Shown here in pieces: positions 21,744-33,463 of a stretch of DNA of 64,000 nt. Every line of letters starts with the position of its first letter. The first letter of the stretch is position 1. The position numbers were made by a program, and so were the translations under genes. The notes under the pieces are model-generated. The model was given only the letters and a program-made list of their open reading frames with translations. It had not been told where the DNA came from and made no database searches. Source of the stretch: Apricaphanius iberus (lineage: Eukaryota > Chordata > Actinopteri > Cyprinodontiformes > Aphaniidae); contig JAPXFQ010002666.1 in NCBI GenBank assembly GCA_028564705.1, forward strand, positions 124,001-188,000, given 5' to 3'.

Positions 21744-24046
21744 TTGGGGTGGGTACCAAAACCCGGTATTAAATCAGCCCCGGGGCTGATTCTGACCAAG
21801 GGGCAAACTCCACTTGCAAAAAGTGAAGCCAACCAGGAAGTGGCAAAAGATGCAGTTCCTCCCTCATCCACTGGGGGCTGGCTCCATAAAGGAGCAAATT
21901 CCCATTGACTTCCATGTTAAAAAGGCCAACTTTACAGCAAAAATAAACATGTTTACAGCCTGGTTCAAAAAACCATTTTAGGTTAGATAGTTCAGGTTTA
22001 CCATCATGACAACCCTGAGGGTGGTGAATTTTTTTCTAATTTCTGCGTTTATTTTTTATTTAATCTTGAAATTATGAATAATTAGGGGCGTGTACTTTTG
22101 ATTGACAGGTCCGTCTAGGCTAACGCTGGTGGCTAATGGTGGCTAACAGTAGGTAATATCTTGCTCCGTAGTCTGCTGTCCCCCTCTGCTTGCGGGGAAG
22201 CTCTTCACAGCCAGGGACTAACGTAAAGACTTCAGTCATTTGGTGTTTGTGAACTCTACTATCAGTTGCCTCTGCAGTTTTTATTTGGTTTTGGATGTTA
22301 ATCTGCAATTATTGGACAAAGACGGCTTGCTGTGGTGTTGATTACAGTAACAGACCGTCCAAGAAGTTTCTGCTTTAGGGGGAGGCTTTATACAGGCTCA
22401 TGCCTTACCAGCTGTGGGGAGGTTCTGTCAGGTGGCCGAGAGATGATCTGGTCGGAGTTTTTATCTCTTTCTACACGCGAGTTGGAGCTGGCAACCGGTC
22501 GGGGAGCAGCAAAGTCGGCAGGACTGAGAAGCCGCGGAATCAGAGAGCGGGAGTCGGCTATATAAGGCTGGAAGACTACAGATTCGGACTCTAGACAGAC
22601 TGGATGATCGCTGGTTAGATCAGTACTGGTGTGAGGAACACAGCTGGAGGCATGAACTAATGGAAGATATTTCAGGTGAGTCAAATGCCTTTTATTTATT
22701 GAGAGGATCTGAGTTTTCATGAGGAATTTGTGACTGCTTTTTGCTGGATGTGTTGTTAAGATGAGCCCTCCCATGTTCTCACCCTCCACCGATGGTAAGG
22801 GAAATAACACCATATTAAGCAGTATTGACCCGACCCATTTGGGTCTTATTATATCGATTTGTTTTCTCTACTCGAGATGTTTCTGGGTCTAAAGTGATCA
22901 TTGTTGAAAAATGGGGCAAAAGTCTATTAACCGCAGTCTTCCGACTGAAACCGGCTGCAGCCCATGTTAGCTTCAGTTAGCTCCCGACTAGCTTCTGTTT
23001 AGCTTCTAGCTATGTCGGCTCGGAGCGTTAACCCTCCGCCCCCAGCCTCACAGCGCCACTCTCAGCTCCACCTCTTTGGACATTTTTGGAGTCTCTGAGC
23101 ATGACGAGGCGAGTGACGTGGACAAGATGGCGGCGGTGGGAACCTCCTAGTTGGCTTCATTTTTGCTTTTCATAAACCTATGGGTGACGTCAACGAGGGT
23201 TTGTCTAATTTATATATACAGTCTAGGATTATGACAGTCCACCCGGACAGATAAGCTTCAGTCTGATCAGTCCTCTTAACGGTAAAATTAAGGTCGTATT
23301 CATCTTTTGTGGGAGATAAAAACACAAGCCAAACCGTATATTGGCAGCCTGCTCCTCCTTAACAAATACACAAAGCGCGGGGACTGAAAATGGGAGGAAG
23401 AACTGCTGCGCTCTTAGGTTTTTCCTTCGTGCTCTCAGAAGAAGCTCTGCTCACACGTTAGTTGCACAGATACGATGGCAGAACGAACGAAAAGATCAGA
23501 AATTATGGGAAAGTGAGATGGAATTGCGTAATTTAAAAACAAAAATGGACTATACAATTAAACGCTGTTCTTGTAGCCAAAGTGAAAAATCTAAAAAAAA
23601 CTAACTTGAACCTTAGCATGAGGATCAGAGATGTTTATGAATCGAGAGAACAATCCTATAAATGGTGACGACCAGTGATAGTAAATGGACACATTAGAAA
23701 CAAAGAAACAAGCTTGTCAGGGAAAAAACGCAAACAGAACGCTGCTAGAACAGTGCTAAACACTGACATATCATCCATTTTACGGGAGTCTGGGAAGGAG
23801 TAAAAAAAAAATTCTGTTCCCTAGGGGGGCATGGCAAAGATTTATTGAGAAGCACTGGCTAATAAAGTGTTTTTATTAAGTTATTCATTTTGTACTTTTT
23901 TTCTGTGCTTTGCTGTTCCATTTGTTAAAAAAATATATTGTAGTTCATTATTTGTTATTTTCCCCTTTTATTTTAGTCTTTCAAAAAAAAAAAAAGTACA
24001 GATAAGGATACTGATAAAGTACCGGATCAATAAGGAGTACCGTTAA

Positions 24047-24078
<32 letters not shown>

Positions 24079-24126
24079 TAAATAGTTAATAGTAGTAGTA
24101 TAAATCATTAACGATACCCATCCCTA
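21744..24126. mobile_element. hAT-like element, 2.4 kb, with perfect 8-base target duplication
   Basis: The left end is TTGGGGTGGGTACC and the reverse-complemented right end is TAGGGATGGGTATC. TGAACAAC flanks it at 21736-21743 and 24127-24134. Joining the flanks restores continuity with the homologous sequence near 10650, which fixes the boundaries. Inside are further repeats: about 21770-22110 resembles a common fish MITE (also seen near 63100-63430), and 22980-23235 has a GC-rich part ending in TATATACAGTCTAGG. There is no transposase frame. Confidence 0.85.
24048..24077 (+). repeat. AGT trinucleotide microsatellite
   Basis: A run of AGT units, with a second shorter AGT run at about 24090-24101. 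Confidence 0.95.
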
Positions 24127-24289
24127 TGAACAACGTTCTCTTTGCAAAGAAACTTAACTGTAACTACGCTGCATCTGCTCTGATCTGCACAGCGTGTGTG
24201 CATTCAAGTAATGTTAACATTTAAATAACGTAGGACATTTAACTCATAACAAAAAACACTGAACATAAGCTATAAACTTATGTTTTATG

Positions 24290-24960
24290 GTAGTTGGCAA
24301 GCAATGATCGATGAATACGGGAGGTCCACCACCAACACTATTTACAGTGGGAATGGTGTGCTGGTGATCTTGACACGGCACACTTTAGAAATTGTACTGA
24401 CATACGGCATTGAGTGTGATGAACTAATAGTCCTCCCACATAACCCAGTCATATCTGACCATTTTTTAATAACCTTTAAATTTACTTTACCCAACGTTCC
24501 AAAATATGAAAGAAAATTTCATTACAGTAGAACTTTATCATACAATGCTGTAACACGTTTTAAAGAATCTCCCAATTCTCCCAAACATGATTAACTCTCT
24601 TTAAGTAAATGAGGCAGTATCAGTAAGCAATTTAAACTGGTTCAAAAACTACCAACCAGGCCAGAAATCTAGGTGTAATAATGAACTCAGACCTGAACCT
24701 ACAGGGTAACATAAAGGCAATAACAAGGTCAGCTTTCTATCAGCTGAAGAACATTTCTAGGATTAAAGGACTGATGACACAAGGAGACCTAGAAAAAATA
24801 ATCCATGCATTTATGTTTACTGTAACAGTATCTTTACAGGTTTACCTAAAAAATCAATCAGACAGCTGCAGCTGATCCAGAACGCTGCTGCTCGTGTTCT
24901 CACTAGAACCAGGAAAGTAGAACACATCACCCCAGTTCTAAAGTCCTTACGGGGGTGATA
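24290..24960 (+). pseudogene. CR1/L2-group LINE: endonuclease end fused to RT end by internal deletion
   Basis: The frame 24280-24594 (from about residue 25) matches the end of a LINE endonuclease (HTLEIVLTYGIE, NPVISDHFLITFKFTL, with the catalytic SDH intact). From about 24650 the RT C-terminal region begins (NLGVIMNSDLNLQG, FYQLKNISRIKG, then QLQLIQNAAARVL and HITPVLKSL near 24870-24950). The whole RT palm between them is missing, so this is an internally deleted copy. The family is the one found antisense at 40250-40640. Confidence 0.8.
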
Positions 24961-26217
24961 GAAAAACCAACTGCGATAGACGCGACCAGATAGTCTGGTT
25001 TACATGTACAAAGTCAATAAAGAGCGCGGTTAAGCGTGACTTGGAATCCTGCGACACGAAAAAGCTTTTCGGCCTGATTTACCAGACCAACTAGTGCTGA
25101 TAAGTTTTAAGCGCAACCGAAAATAAACGCTGCATTTTATGTCTGCTGCAGAAATTGGAGAAATCTCAACTACAGATTCAAGTCGTGCTATAACAACCAA
25201 TCAGCTGATGGGTTTCAGTGATGCTGGGACTGACTGAATGGAGTCACATCCTCAGCAGGACATGTAAACTGATAAAAACCGTGGCTAATCACCCCGAGCT
25301 ACATGGCACAAGTTGTTTTCAATACAGAGACAGGAATGCTCTTAAGAGGTTTGTGGTTGGCACTTAAAAGAGCCATTGTGGTATTGAGGATTTTTAATGT
25401 GATTAAATGTTTTATGCTTGCTGAAAGTTGCTAAAGGCCTTGGAGGAAGTAGTATCTGATATGAGATGTGCTGTACCATAGAGGGAGTTGTTTTTAGAGA
25501 GAAGCTGCAGAGCCAGGCACCATCAGGCGCCGCCAGGTACTTGTTATCTCGAACCAGTAACTGAATGTGTGTGTGGGGAAATAAATCAGCAAATGTATTG
25601 GTGTGTATGTGCTGTGAGCCATCATGTGGATTGAATAAAGCAAGCCTGTCTGCAGAAGAGAGGCAGAACGCCTGGGACACAGGTCTTCTCCACGCTCTGC
25701 AGAGGTGAAATTAAATTAAGACTCAGCCTGACTTTTTTCTCCACTGAAGATGTTATACTCTAAGTACTCCTGAACTGGGGGTGGTATTATTGACCACGAC
25801 AGTGGCCATAAAACAGCTTCCTCACCCGGACACCCAGACCTGCTAATGTCTCCACCAAACCACTTCCCGCGCCGCTCACATATAAACTTTTACTAACAGC
25901 AGACAGATGGACAGCCGCTCAGCTTGGTAGTTAGTGTGGCGGCAGTGCAAAGCTTGGACTTTCACGGCACAAACTCGGTGAGGAGCCGGGGTGTTTATTG
26001 CCTTATCAGATAGAACTGTAGAACCATGTCTATCTCTTTACCATTTTGATTCAGTTGAACTTTCAGAATTATCACAAATATTAGCTTCATCTAAACCCTC
26101 AACTTGTAGGTTAGAACCAGTGCTCACAAGTCTCACGCAATGAGGGTGAGAGACCCGCATTTCACCAACTTCCCACACCCACACGCCACACATGCCATTT
26201 CTCACGCTGATAAATAA
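24961..26217. other. Unassigned DNA
   Basis: No gene recognised. A small open frame at 25342-25680 on the minus strand has no recognisable domain. Confidence 0.4.
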
Positions 26218-27590
26218 TTAACCCTCTTGGCGCCACGGTCGAGTTTTCTCGACAAGATGCGGCAATGAATAAAACGGCCGATTGTGTGAAATAGGTTGTC
26301 ATATTTTATTCAAACTCCACTCCACTGGTCGCTAGACATGTCATACGTCATCACTGAGTCAAAAAAATAATCCTTCTATACAAAATTTGAGCGCATCGAA
26401 TCAATTCCTGCATAGCGGATTTAGTGTGTCTGAGCTATTTATAGTCAGAGCGTTAGTGTAAACATCAGCGAGTATTTACATTATATTATTGGGTAATGGC
26501 ATCAGCGAAGTTCACCTGCAAGTTTACACGTAATGAAGTGTTGGATTTTCTCTTTGTTGTCCCTGTTCTGAAGGGGAATATCTGCTACTGGATAATAAAT
26601 TCTATATTAAAGTGTTCCTCTATTGTGGATTAACTCCCAAACTGTTTATTAGCTCTATTCACGGTTGAGGATCCAGCTTTCCTCCGCAGGGTCGACAGAG
26701 TGATTTCCTGTTCCAGAAAACAAAGCAGAAAATACAACAACACAGATCTGTTTGTCATGAGACTGACCTGCAGGACGGCTCACCAAGTGTGCGCGCTGAC
26801 TCACAGACCTCATCTCTTTTTATTGAACACAAAGACAAAAAGAATCACATGACATGGTCACTCCTAGTACATAAACATTTATTGTGTGCCCCTTATCATC
26901 TACTTCCCTAAGTCTGTTTTTCCCCCAAAATGATTTACAGACACCCGCTTTTATGGGGGTCCTAAACTATCTTTCTTCCTGTTTCTACACAACTGGGTAA
27001 TTTCCTAAACACAACTTGGTATTTATGACTGTTGTAAGAGCCTGGTGCTCATTTAAGATTGTTTTTACTTCACTGCCTTCAGAACATGACGGTGATTCAT
27101 TTAGTGATCGCGCATCAGATGCGCCCCAGCTTGTAGCTGGACAAAGGGAGAGTTTAGCCCAAGCACAAACTCCTTTGCCCGATGTAGATGGTGGGGACAA
27201 TGTTTCACGGGGTCGGGGTGTTCATCTGAAAGTCAGCAGCCTTGTTTGTGGTGTGGGAAACGAGGCTGGAAATTACGCAGGGGTCCAGTCTTTTTACCGC
27301 GCTGGCCAGCTCGCTTCTTTGTCTTCTGACCATGTGCCTCCCCGCAATCGTGGCAACAGAAACGTGGTGGAGCAGCTGTCTAAGGTCACTGAGATGTCAG
27401 ACGAGGTCGTAGTGTTTTTAGGACAGTTAGGGGAGGCAGAGGCACGTCTGTGCGAGGCAGATCTGGCCGCGCTACTTGCAGCAGGAGCAGGAGCGGTGGG
27501 AGCAGAGGTGGAGGGAGCAGAGGCGGTGTTGCGCTGGGGCGGGGCAGGGGGCCCATGCACAGTTTTTTTTGTGTGATATACATGTATATA
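26218..27590 (+). mobile_element. Possible piggyBac-like 5' end with transposase N-terminal scraps
   Basis: TTAA (26218-26221) is followed by CCCTCTTGGCGCCA and the palindrome GTCGAG-TTTT-CTCGAC (26238-26253), the style of piggyBac termini. An ATG at 26496 opens a short frame starting MASAKFTCKFTRNEV. The later frame near 27070-27230 is acidic, then Gly/Ala-rich, and ends at a TA-repeat. The frame 27016-27576 is probably not a gene: its C-terminal half is alanine/glycine repeat sequence. No right terminus with TTAA was found, so this call rests on the left end only. Confidence 0.4.
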
Positions 27591-28370
27591 TATATCTTAT
27601 AAATAATATACAGGGACCCCATAAATGGAAACAGAGTTCCTATTGTATGTAGTAAATGGAAAATTGCTAGCTACCTGCATTCGTTTTGTTTCTGCCATTT
27701 ATTAGTAATGATTTACACAGTTTGTTTACTACTTACTATTTACCTCAGCATTCAGTATTCTGCAATATAGCATTCAAAAGATGAGGGACCTTTTGGGGAG
27801 AAAGAAGTGCTGCATTTTATAATCCAAACATGTGACTTTTCATGAAAATTCTATAATCCAAGATGGCCACCACGTCATATGACGTCATAATATGCAAATT
27901 ACATGGGGGAATTTAATCCCCATATAAACTTTGGCTCATCCATAATATTTTTCTAATTTACAGAAAGTCTTTATCGCTTATCACTTTTAAGGTATAGCCT
28001 TTTGAATTTAAGATGTAATAATCAAACGTTTCGGAAAAAAAACCTCTGGCACCTAGAGGGCGCGTTACTATGAACAGTCAATGCCCACCACAGCTGTGCG
28101 CTTGCACAGCTCATCGTACAGCTGTCTTGAGTTAGCAAATCAGAACATTGAATTTGTAAACCAATCAGAAAAAAGAATGTCTTGTTGCTAGCCGGGTAAG
28201 ATCCAAAAAAATGGGCAGTTTTGTCGCTGGCTGACGAAGCTTGATGAAGACAGACCTGATGCCACCCGCCACCACCCCCACCCCCACCCCGCGGGTGCTC
28301 TACGATTTACCCCTGCCGTGCCCCGTCACAATCTCACTCCAAGCAATCTTTAAAACTTGAGAGCCCTGGT
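27591..28370. other. Unassigned DNA
   Basis: TA-rich start, then non-coding DNA. A C-rich run lies at 28264-28292. No gene recognised. Confidence 0.4.
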
Positions 28371-28379
28371 TAGAACCAA

Positions 28380-29464
28380 TACCAACCAAATTATTTAAGG
28401 AAGTGTTCCCTCTGGTTACTGGCCCTATTTTAGACATGATGAATCTATCTTTAATAAATGGATATTTGCCTCAGGAATTGAAGGTTGCTGTAATTAAACC
28501 TTTACTTAATGAACCCTCCCTGGATCAAGATTAGTTAGCTAACTACAGGCCTATATCTAACCTTCCTTTCTTATCCAAAATTCTTGACAAAATTCAATTC
28601 AATTCAGTTCAAAGATACTTTATTGATCCCCAAGGGGAAATAATTGCTAATCAAGTATGTGAGCATCTAAACAGCAACAACCTGTTTGAAAATTTTCCGT
28701 CAGGTTTTAGAGCTCATCATAGCACTGAAACAGCACTGGTAAAAGTTACTAATGATATTCTAATGGCCTCAGATAATGGATTTGTGACTGTTCTGGTCTT
28801 GTTAGATCTCAGTGCTGCGTTTGACACAGTCTATCATAATATTCTCTTAGAGAGGCTTGAACATGTTGTAGGGATCAAGGGAACAGCACTAGGCTGGTTT
28901 AAATCATATCTGTCCGACACGTTACAGTTTGTTCATATCAATGATAAATCTTCACAATCAAGGGTTATTTGTGGAGTACCACAGGGTTCTGTGCTTGGAC
29001 CGATTCTCTTTACAAAATATATCCGTTCAATTGGTAAAATAATTATGCAACATGGAATGAATTTCCACAGTTATGCTGATGATACAGAATTATATTTATC
29101 CATAAAATCTGATGAAACCAATCAGTTAGGTATATTACAAGCATGTCTGGAAGACATAAAAACCTGGATGACTCTGGATTTTCTAATTTTAAATTCAGAC
29201 AAGACAGAAGTTATGTTTGGACCAGAATCTTTCAAAAAGAAACTGTTAAATCAATCACTTCATCTGGATGGCATTAATTGGCCTTTGGTAATAATGTAAA
29301 GAACCTTGCTGTAATTTTTGACCAAGACATGACATTTAAATCCCATATTAAACAGGTTTCTAAGATTTCTTTCTTTCACCTCCCGAATATTGCTAAAATT
29401 AGAAACATCCTGTCCAGCAGTGATGCAGAGAAACTAGTCCATGCATTTGTTACTTCAAGGCTTG
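28380..29464 (+). pseudogene. L2 ORF2 reverse transcriptase, palm region, broken
   Basis: RT motifs in order: NYRPISNLPF (about 28543-28570), SGFRAHHSTETALVKV, LLDLSAAFDTVYHNILL with the first catalytic Asp (usually AFDTVDH, here VYH), GVPQGSVLGP, and the catalytic YADD box in SYADDTELYL (about 29070-29100), then LNSDKTEVMFG. The main frame runs 28763-29299. A stop lies upstream (28533-28535), a LINE-tail insertion at 28593-28650, and a frame change at about 29275-29300, after which NLAVIFDQDMTF continues to the BEL insertion. The palm motifs are largely preserved, but the ORF cannot be translated whole. Confidence 0.85.
28593..28650 (-). mobile_element. Very short LINE 3' tail
   Basis: On the minus strand it reads TTTCCCCTTGGGGATCAATA, AAGTATC, then a GAATTGAATTG tail: a heavily 5'-truncated LINE end inside the L2 RT. 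Related tails lie at 35720-35775, 40714-40760 and (plus strand) 48040-48092. Confidence 0.7.
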
Positions 29465-30109
29465 TGTTAAGAATTCTTCACGGTAGTCATGTTATTTAAC
29501 TATACTTTTAATTAGAAGAAATAAACTATGTTTTATGTTGAAGACGGTTCATGGAGTTCTGCTTCCTGTCCCACCTTTGCCGACTAACATGCTGTTTATA
29601 GTGGTACAGCAGTCACTGACGATGTAAGTAGCACCCGTAGTAAATGGAAATTAATGTGTACATGTGACTAACACTTTCCGACGCCTTTGGTGCATTTTGG
29701 CTCCAAAAAACGGCCGTTTTGGCGAGTTAGTGTTCCGCGAATTAGCATCATTGAGCTAACAGTGGGAGTGTTTCTATGGCAAGCAGCCTTCATATTACTT
29801 TCCGTTTACATGTGTATGCTATTTAAGTGACGGTTACGCAGCATTTGGGAACATTATTTGAATCACCCTGATATATATGTAATTTGCCTACTGTGAATTC
29901 TTTATTTACAGTATTTGAGTTACGGGTTTAATGATAATACAGTCCTTTTATTCTTTGATATATTTTCAGAAACTGCATTGTACCAGAACGTTGTACAGAT
30001 CTTCAGTAAACGTCACAGACTCCACTGATGTGTCATGTGCTTTCTGATCAAAGACCTGCAGCGGTTAATTAGGTGAACGAATCAAAATTAGAGGTTGTAA
30101 TATCAAACA
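29465..30109 (+). mobile_element. BEL/Pao 5' LTR
   Basis: TGTTAAGAAT...ATATCAAACA, with TG...CA ends. Compared with the 3' LTR it lacks a GAGT near 38325 and has scattered substitutions. Just downstream, AAAGGTTCTTTTGAGCCGG is where the primer-binding site should be; I could not assign a tRNA. Confidence 0.95.
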
Positions 30110-30147
30110 AAGGTTCTTTTGAGCCGGATAATTGACTGCTGCACAAT

Positions 30148-31776
30148 ATGACATCAGAGCAAGATACTGCTTTTCCCCCAAATGACGATGCACGAGAACG
30201 ACATGCAAGGCAACGCCGTGTACCCAGACACCTAGAAGACTACATCCTTGCCCACCATCCTCGGGGACCTGCCTTTTCCTCCCACCCAGATGACGGAGAA
30301 AATGAGGAGCAGCAGCCGCAGCAGACAGTGGACAAGCAGTTGCAAGTGTTCGTCTGGGTGACAGCAGAGTCTCATGTAACCCCACTGTAGGTGATCCATT
30401 GAGTAGCGCTTCACTCAAACAGCTTATGGAAACCATATCCAGGAGCGAGAGGGAGGAACGGGCTGAAATAGCAGAGGTCACCATCAAACTCCGCCAATAT
30501 GATCATCGACAACGCTGTTGCCAAGAGCTGTTGGAGCACATTACGTGCTTCCTACGAGAAGAAGAGGAGCATGATGAGACTCACGATGGGAAAGGTGCCA
30601 CACCCCCCTTAAAACAAAATCCACACTCATCAACACGTCTCCCTGCAAACATCCACTAATCAAACCATTCCCCACCAGCAGAGGATAGCGAAGGTTCTCA
30701 CACTGAAAGACACACGCCAGCAGATGTGATTTCAACATTGGAGAGAGAGACCAAGTTGAGAGACTGCACCCCTGAAGTAGTAGTTAATGAAACAAAATCT
30801 GCATTCACACCAATACATCCAACATCTCCAAAACCCATAACCTCCCCTTATCCAAACATCTCAGAGCATTGCCAATCTCAGCTCCACAACAACTGATAAA
30901 GCCAGTCCCCTCAAAACCTCAGATGGAAGAGCTACATTGAGGGGAGGATGAATCTACCTACAGTCACGTCCCTCAGGCAAAGCAGCTGTTAGCCCACCTC
31001 ACATCTCAATCCCCCTCAGTCTACAGTTTATCCCATTACACACTTCCGTTACCACCTGTAGCGCCACCTCCTGCACTGCTACCTACCTCAGTAGTGACTA
31101 ATCTCCCACACACTAATCAGCCACAGCTGCCAACCAGCCTGACTTCAGCTCCGTTCAACGCTAATCAGCCACAGTTGCCAACCAGCCTGACTACAGCTTG
31201 GTTCAACACTAATCAGCCACAGCAGCTAACTAGGCTGACTACAGCTGGTTCAATGCTAATCAGCCACAGTTGCCAACCAGCCTTTCTACAGCTCCACACA
31301 ATGCTAGTCTGCCACCACGGTCGGCGTACGGCGTGCCCAAACCCAAAATCCCAGATTTCCCTACAGATAGTGAAAAAGAGTTTGCTAACCTCACGTTAGC
31401 CTTGATTAACCTACTCGAGCCTCATCCTGAGCTGCCTGAACAGTACAAATACCACGTACTACTCGAACACCTCAAGCTCCAAGATGCTCAGATGATCGGT
31501 CAGTCCTGTAGACACGATCTATTCCCATACACAGCAACCATGCATGCATTACAATGTCAGTATGGCCAGCCAGTCCACCTCTTAGTGAGTATGCTGCTGT
31601 CCCTGGAAGGGGCCCAGGGCATGGAACTTAATTGCTGCTCCCATGTTGACCGGCTTCTCAGTAAACTCCCTAAATATCACAGGGATGGGTTTATTGAATA
31701 TGTCCAGTTGTGGGGAAAACTCAACACCACAAGCCTCAACCCTTACAACTTACAAGACTTGAATGGTTGGCTCTAA
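30148..31776 (+). pseudogene. BEL/Pao gag, frameshifted, with 48-base internal repeats
   Basis: Pieces lie in different frames: 30148-30390 and 30399-30659 (charged, probably coiled, N-terminal part), a proline/glutamine-rich middle with four 48-base repeats (31115-31305), and 31270-31776, whose sequence (FPTDSEKEFANLTLALINLL and following) resembles the conserved capsid-like region of BEL Gag polyproteins. The last repeat unit has lost one base (47 instead of 48), which shifts the frame just before the capsid-like part. The product would have formed the cytoplasmic capsid. Several stops separate the pieces. Confidence 0.75.
31115..31305 (+). repeat. 48-base coding tandem repeat in BEL gag, four units
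   Basis: Units starting AATCAGCCACAG begin at 31115, 31163, 31211 and 31258, and each encodes a variant of NQPQLPTSLTTAPFNA. The third is 47 bases long. Confidence 0.9.
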
Positions 31777-32389
31777 AGTAAAGCTCAGCAAAAAGACCTG
31801 TCGAACAGACTAGTACAGCGCTATCAACTGTAGAAGCCCGCCAGTAATGGAAGAGAAAAAAAAACAGTCATGGAGAAAAGCCAAGGCACTGTAGTGTACC
31901 ATGGTGCTGAGCCCATCCAACCGAAAAATACAAGTAAACCAATGTCGGCTGGTGACAAGAAACCATTTAAAATACAATGCCTCTCCTGCGGCAGCAAAGA
32001 ACATTACATCAGCAGCTAACCCAGCATTACAGTGAAATCAAGGGGGCATTTACAGCAACAGACCTAGACCTAGTGGAGCAAACCTACCCGGTACAGATGA
32101 TTCAAAAACGGCATCCCCACTTACGCGGACTATTGTTGAAGTCATTCACCAGAGTCCTGCCCTAGTGTTGCTCGTTTCAGGTCACGTGCATCTCATCACA
32201 GCTACGGAGCCAACCTGCAGAGGACCAAGCGGTGGACCCATAGTCATCCACAGTGCCCTAGGATGGGCCCTGCAAGGAGCAGAGAGGTGTGAGTCAGAAC
32301 AAACATCAGTAACTCAGTGTCTTTTCACCTCATTTGCCAGCCCAGATGACCTCCTGTACTGGAATGTCGAGAGATTATGGTAACTTGAT
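31777..32389 (+). pseudogene. BEL/Pao gag end and protease remnant
   Basis: A zinc-knuckle start (CLSCGSKEHY, about 31978-32008) shows the gag end. The frame then jumps to the protease-RT linker typical of BEL elements: a GPSGGPIVIHSALGWALQG block (about 32221-32280). The region expected to carry the catalytic Asp of the aspartic protease is missing or unreadable between about 32010 and 32160, so an internal deletion is likely. Confidence 0.65.
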
Positions 32390-33463
32390 GTCCTGCCCTT
32401 CCGAAATGAGAAAGTGTTTGTTCGTTCTCATGAGGATCAGGAGGCAATGAGCCTTCTGATAACAAAGAAAAAGAGAATGGAGGTTGAAGGAGTCCACCGC
32501 TATGCAACCCTCCTCCTCAGGAAACAAGGAGCACCCAAGCTCAACAGCTCCACTCATTTAGTCATTGCTCAGCTGTGAGCTACAGAGAAACGACTCAAGA
32601 GAGAGCCAAAGAAAGCAGCAATCTACTCAGCTGAGATCAATAAACTCATCAGCGCTGGATATGTCAAGAAGCTTCAACCCAAGGATATAGAATGGGCAAC
32701 AGAAAAATGGTATCTCCCCCACCATCTCTTCTGCCACAACAAACCACGCCTGGTCTTCAATTGTTCCTTCATACACCAAAATGTTTCCCTGAATGAGCAA
32801 CTCTTACCGGGACCTACACTGGGTCCATCGCTAGTAGGTGTTCTCATCCGGTTCAGGCAGGACCAGATTGCAGTGAGTGCTGACATTCGACCCATGTTTC
32901 ACCGGATCCGTCTGTTACCTGAAGACAGATCTTTTCTTCAGTTCATCTGGAGAGACCTGCGCTGTGAAGAACCCCAGGAGGTGTACGAATGGCAAGTGCT
33001 ACCATTTGGCACAACCAGTAGCCCATGCTGCGCTATCTTCGCCTTACAGCAACATGTGCGTAACCACCAAGACAGCTATCCTGAAGTGCTACAGTCGGTG
33101 CAACAGAGTTTCTATGTCGACAACTGCATTGAAAGCTTTCCCACCATACCTGCAGCCAAGAAAAGAGTCGACCAGCTCTGCACCGTACTAGCCGAAGGAG
33201 GATTCGACCTCAGGCAATGGGCCAGTAACCAACCCATGATAGTATCCCATCTTCCCATTGAAGCCAGGTCTTCATCAACAGAGCAGTGGCTGAGCCAGAG
33301 CCATAGAGACCCACTTAAACCCACCTTAGGCCTGAGATGGAACTGTACTGCTGACACCCTCAGCTATCAGTATCGGATCATTGAGCACTCTATGCTGACA
33401 ATGAGGACGGCCTATCAAGTGCTAGCCAGTCAATACGACCCTCTGGGGTTCATGGTGCCATAA
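32390..33463 (+). pseudogene. BEL/Pao reverse transcriptase
   Basis: After a stop near 32382 and another near 32576, the frame carries the RT fingers and palm: KPRLVFNCS (about 32742-32770), VSADIRPMFHRIRL with the catalytic Asp (about 32871-32910), VLPFGTTSSPCCA (about 32996-33036), and the YVDN box in SFYVDNCIES (about 33110-33136). BEL elements usually show YVDD or YVDN here. The frame then continues with WNCTADTL and the conserved thumb end ASQYDPLGFMVP, closing at 33463. One stop and the nonsense changes upstream make the polyprotein dead, although the 32873-33463 section is open. Confidence 0.85.

Larger units (their letters stand above)
21400..24310. mobile_element. hAT-family remnant, copy B, split by a younger hAT-like element
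   Basis: The left end (CATGTTCCCAACTTAG) resembles the hAT end CAGTGTTGCCAACTTAG of the copy at 15496-19411. The body at 21520-21740 and 24127-24310 matches 10390-10830. The two halves are separated by an insertion at 21744-24126 with a perfect 8-base duplication. Confidence 0.65.

Noticed and set aside
27016..27576. 186-codon open frame that could be taken for a gene
   Set aside because: Its second half is Ala/Gly/Glu repeat sequence, the antisense frames are equally open, and it ends in a TA-repeat. At best part of it is a piggyBac-like N-terminus.
28048..28063. Right terminus of a piggyBac-like element (GGCACCTAGAGGG)
   Set aside because: It resembles the complement of the left end at 26222, but no TTAA follows and two positions differ; chance similarity is likely.
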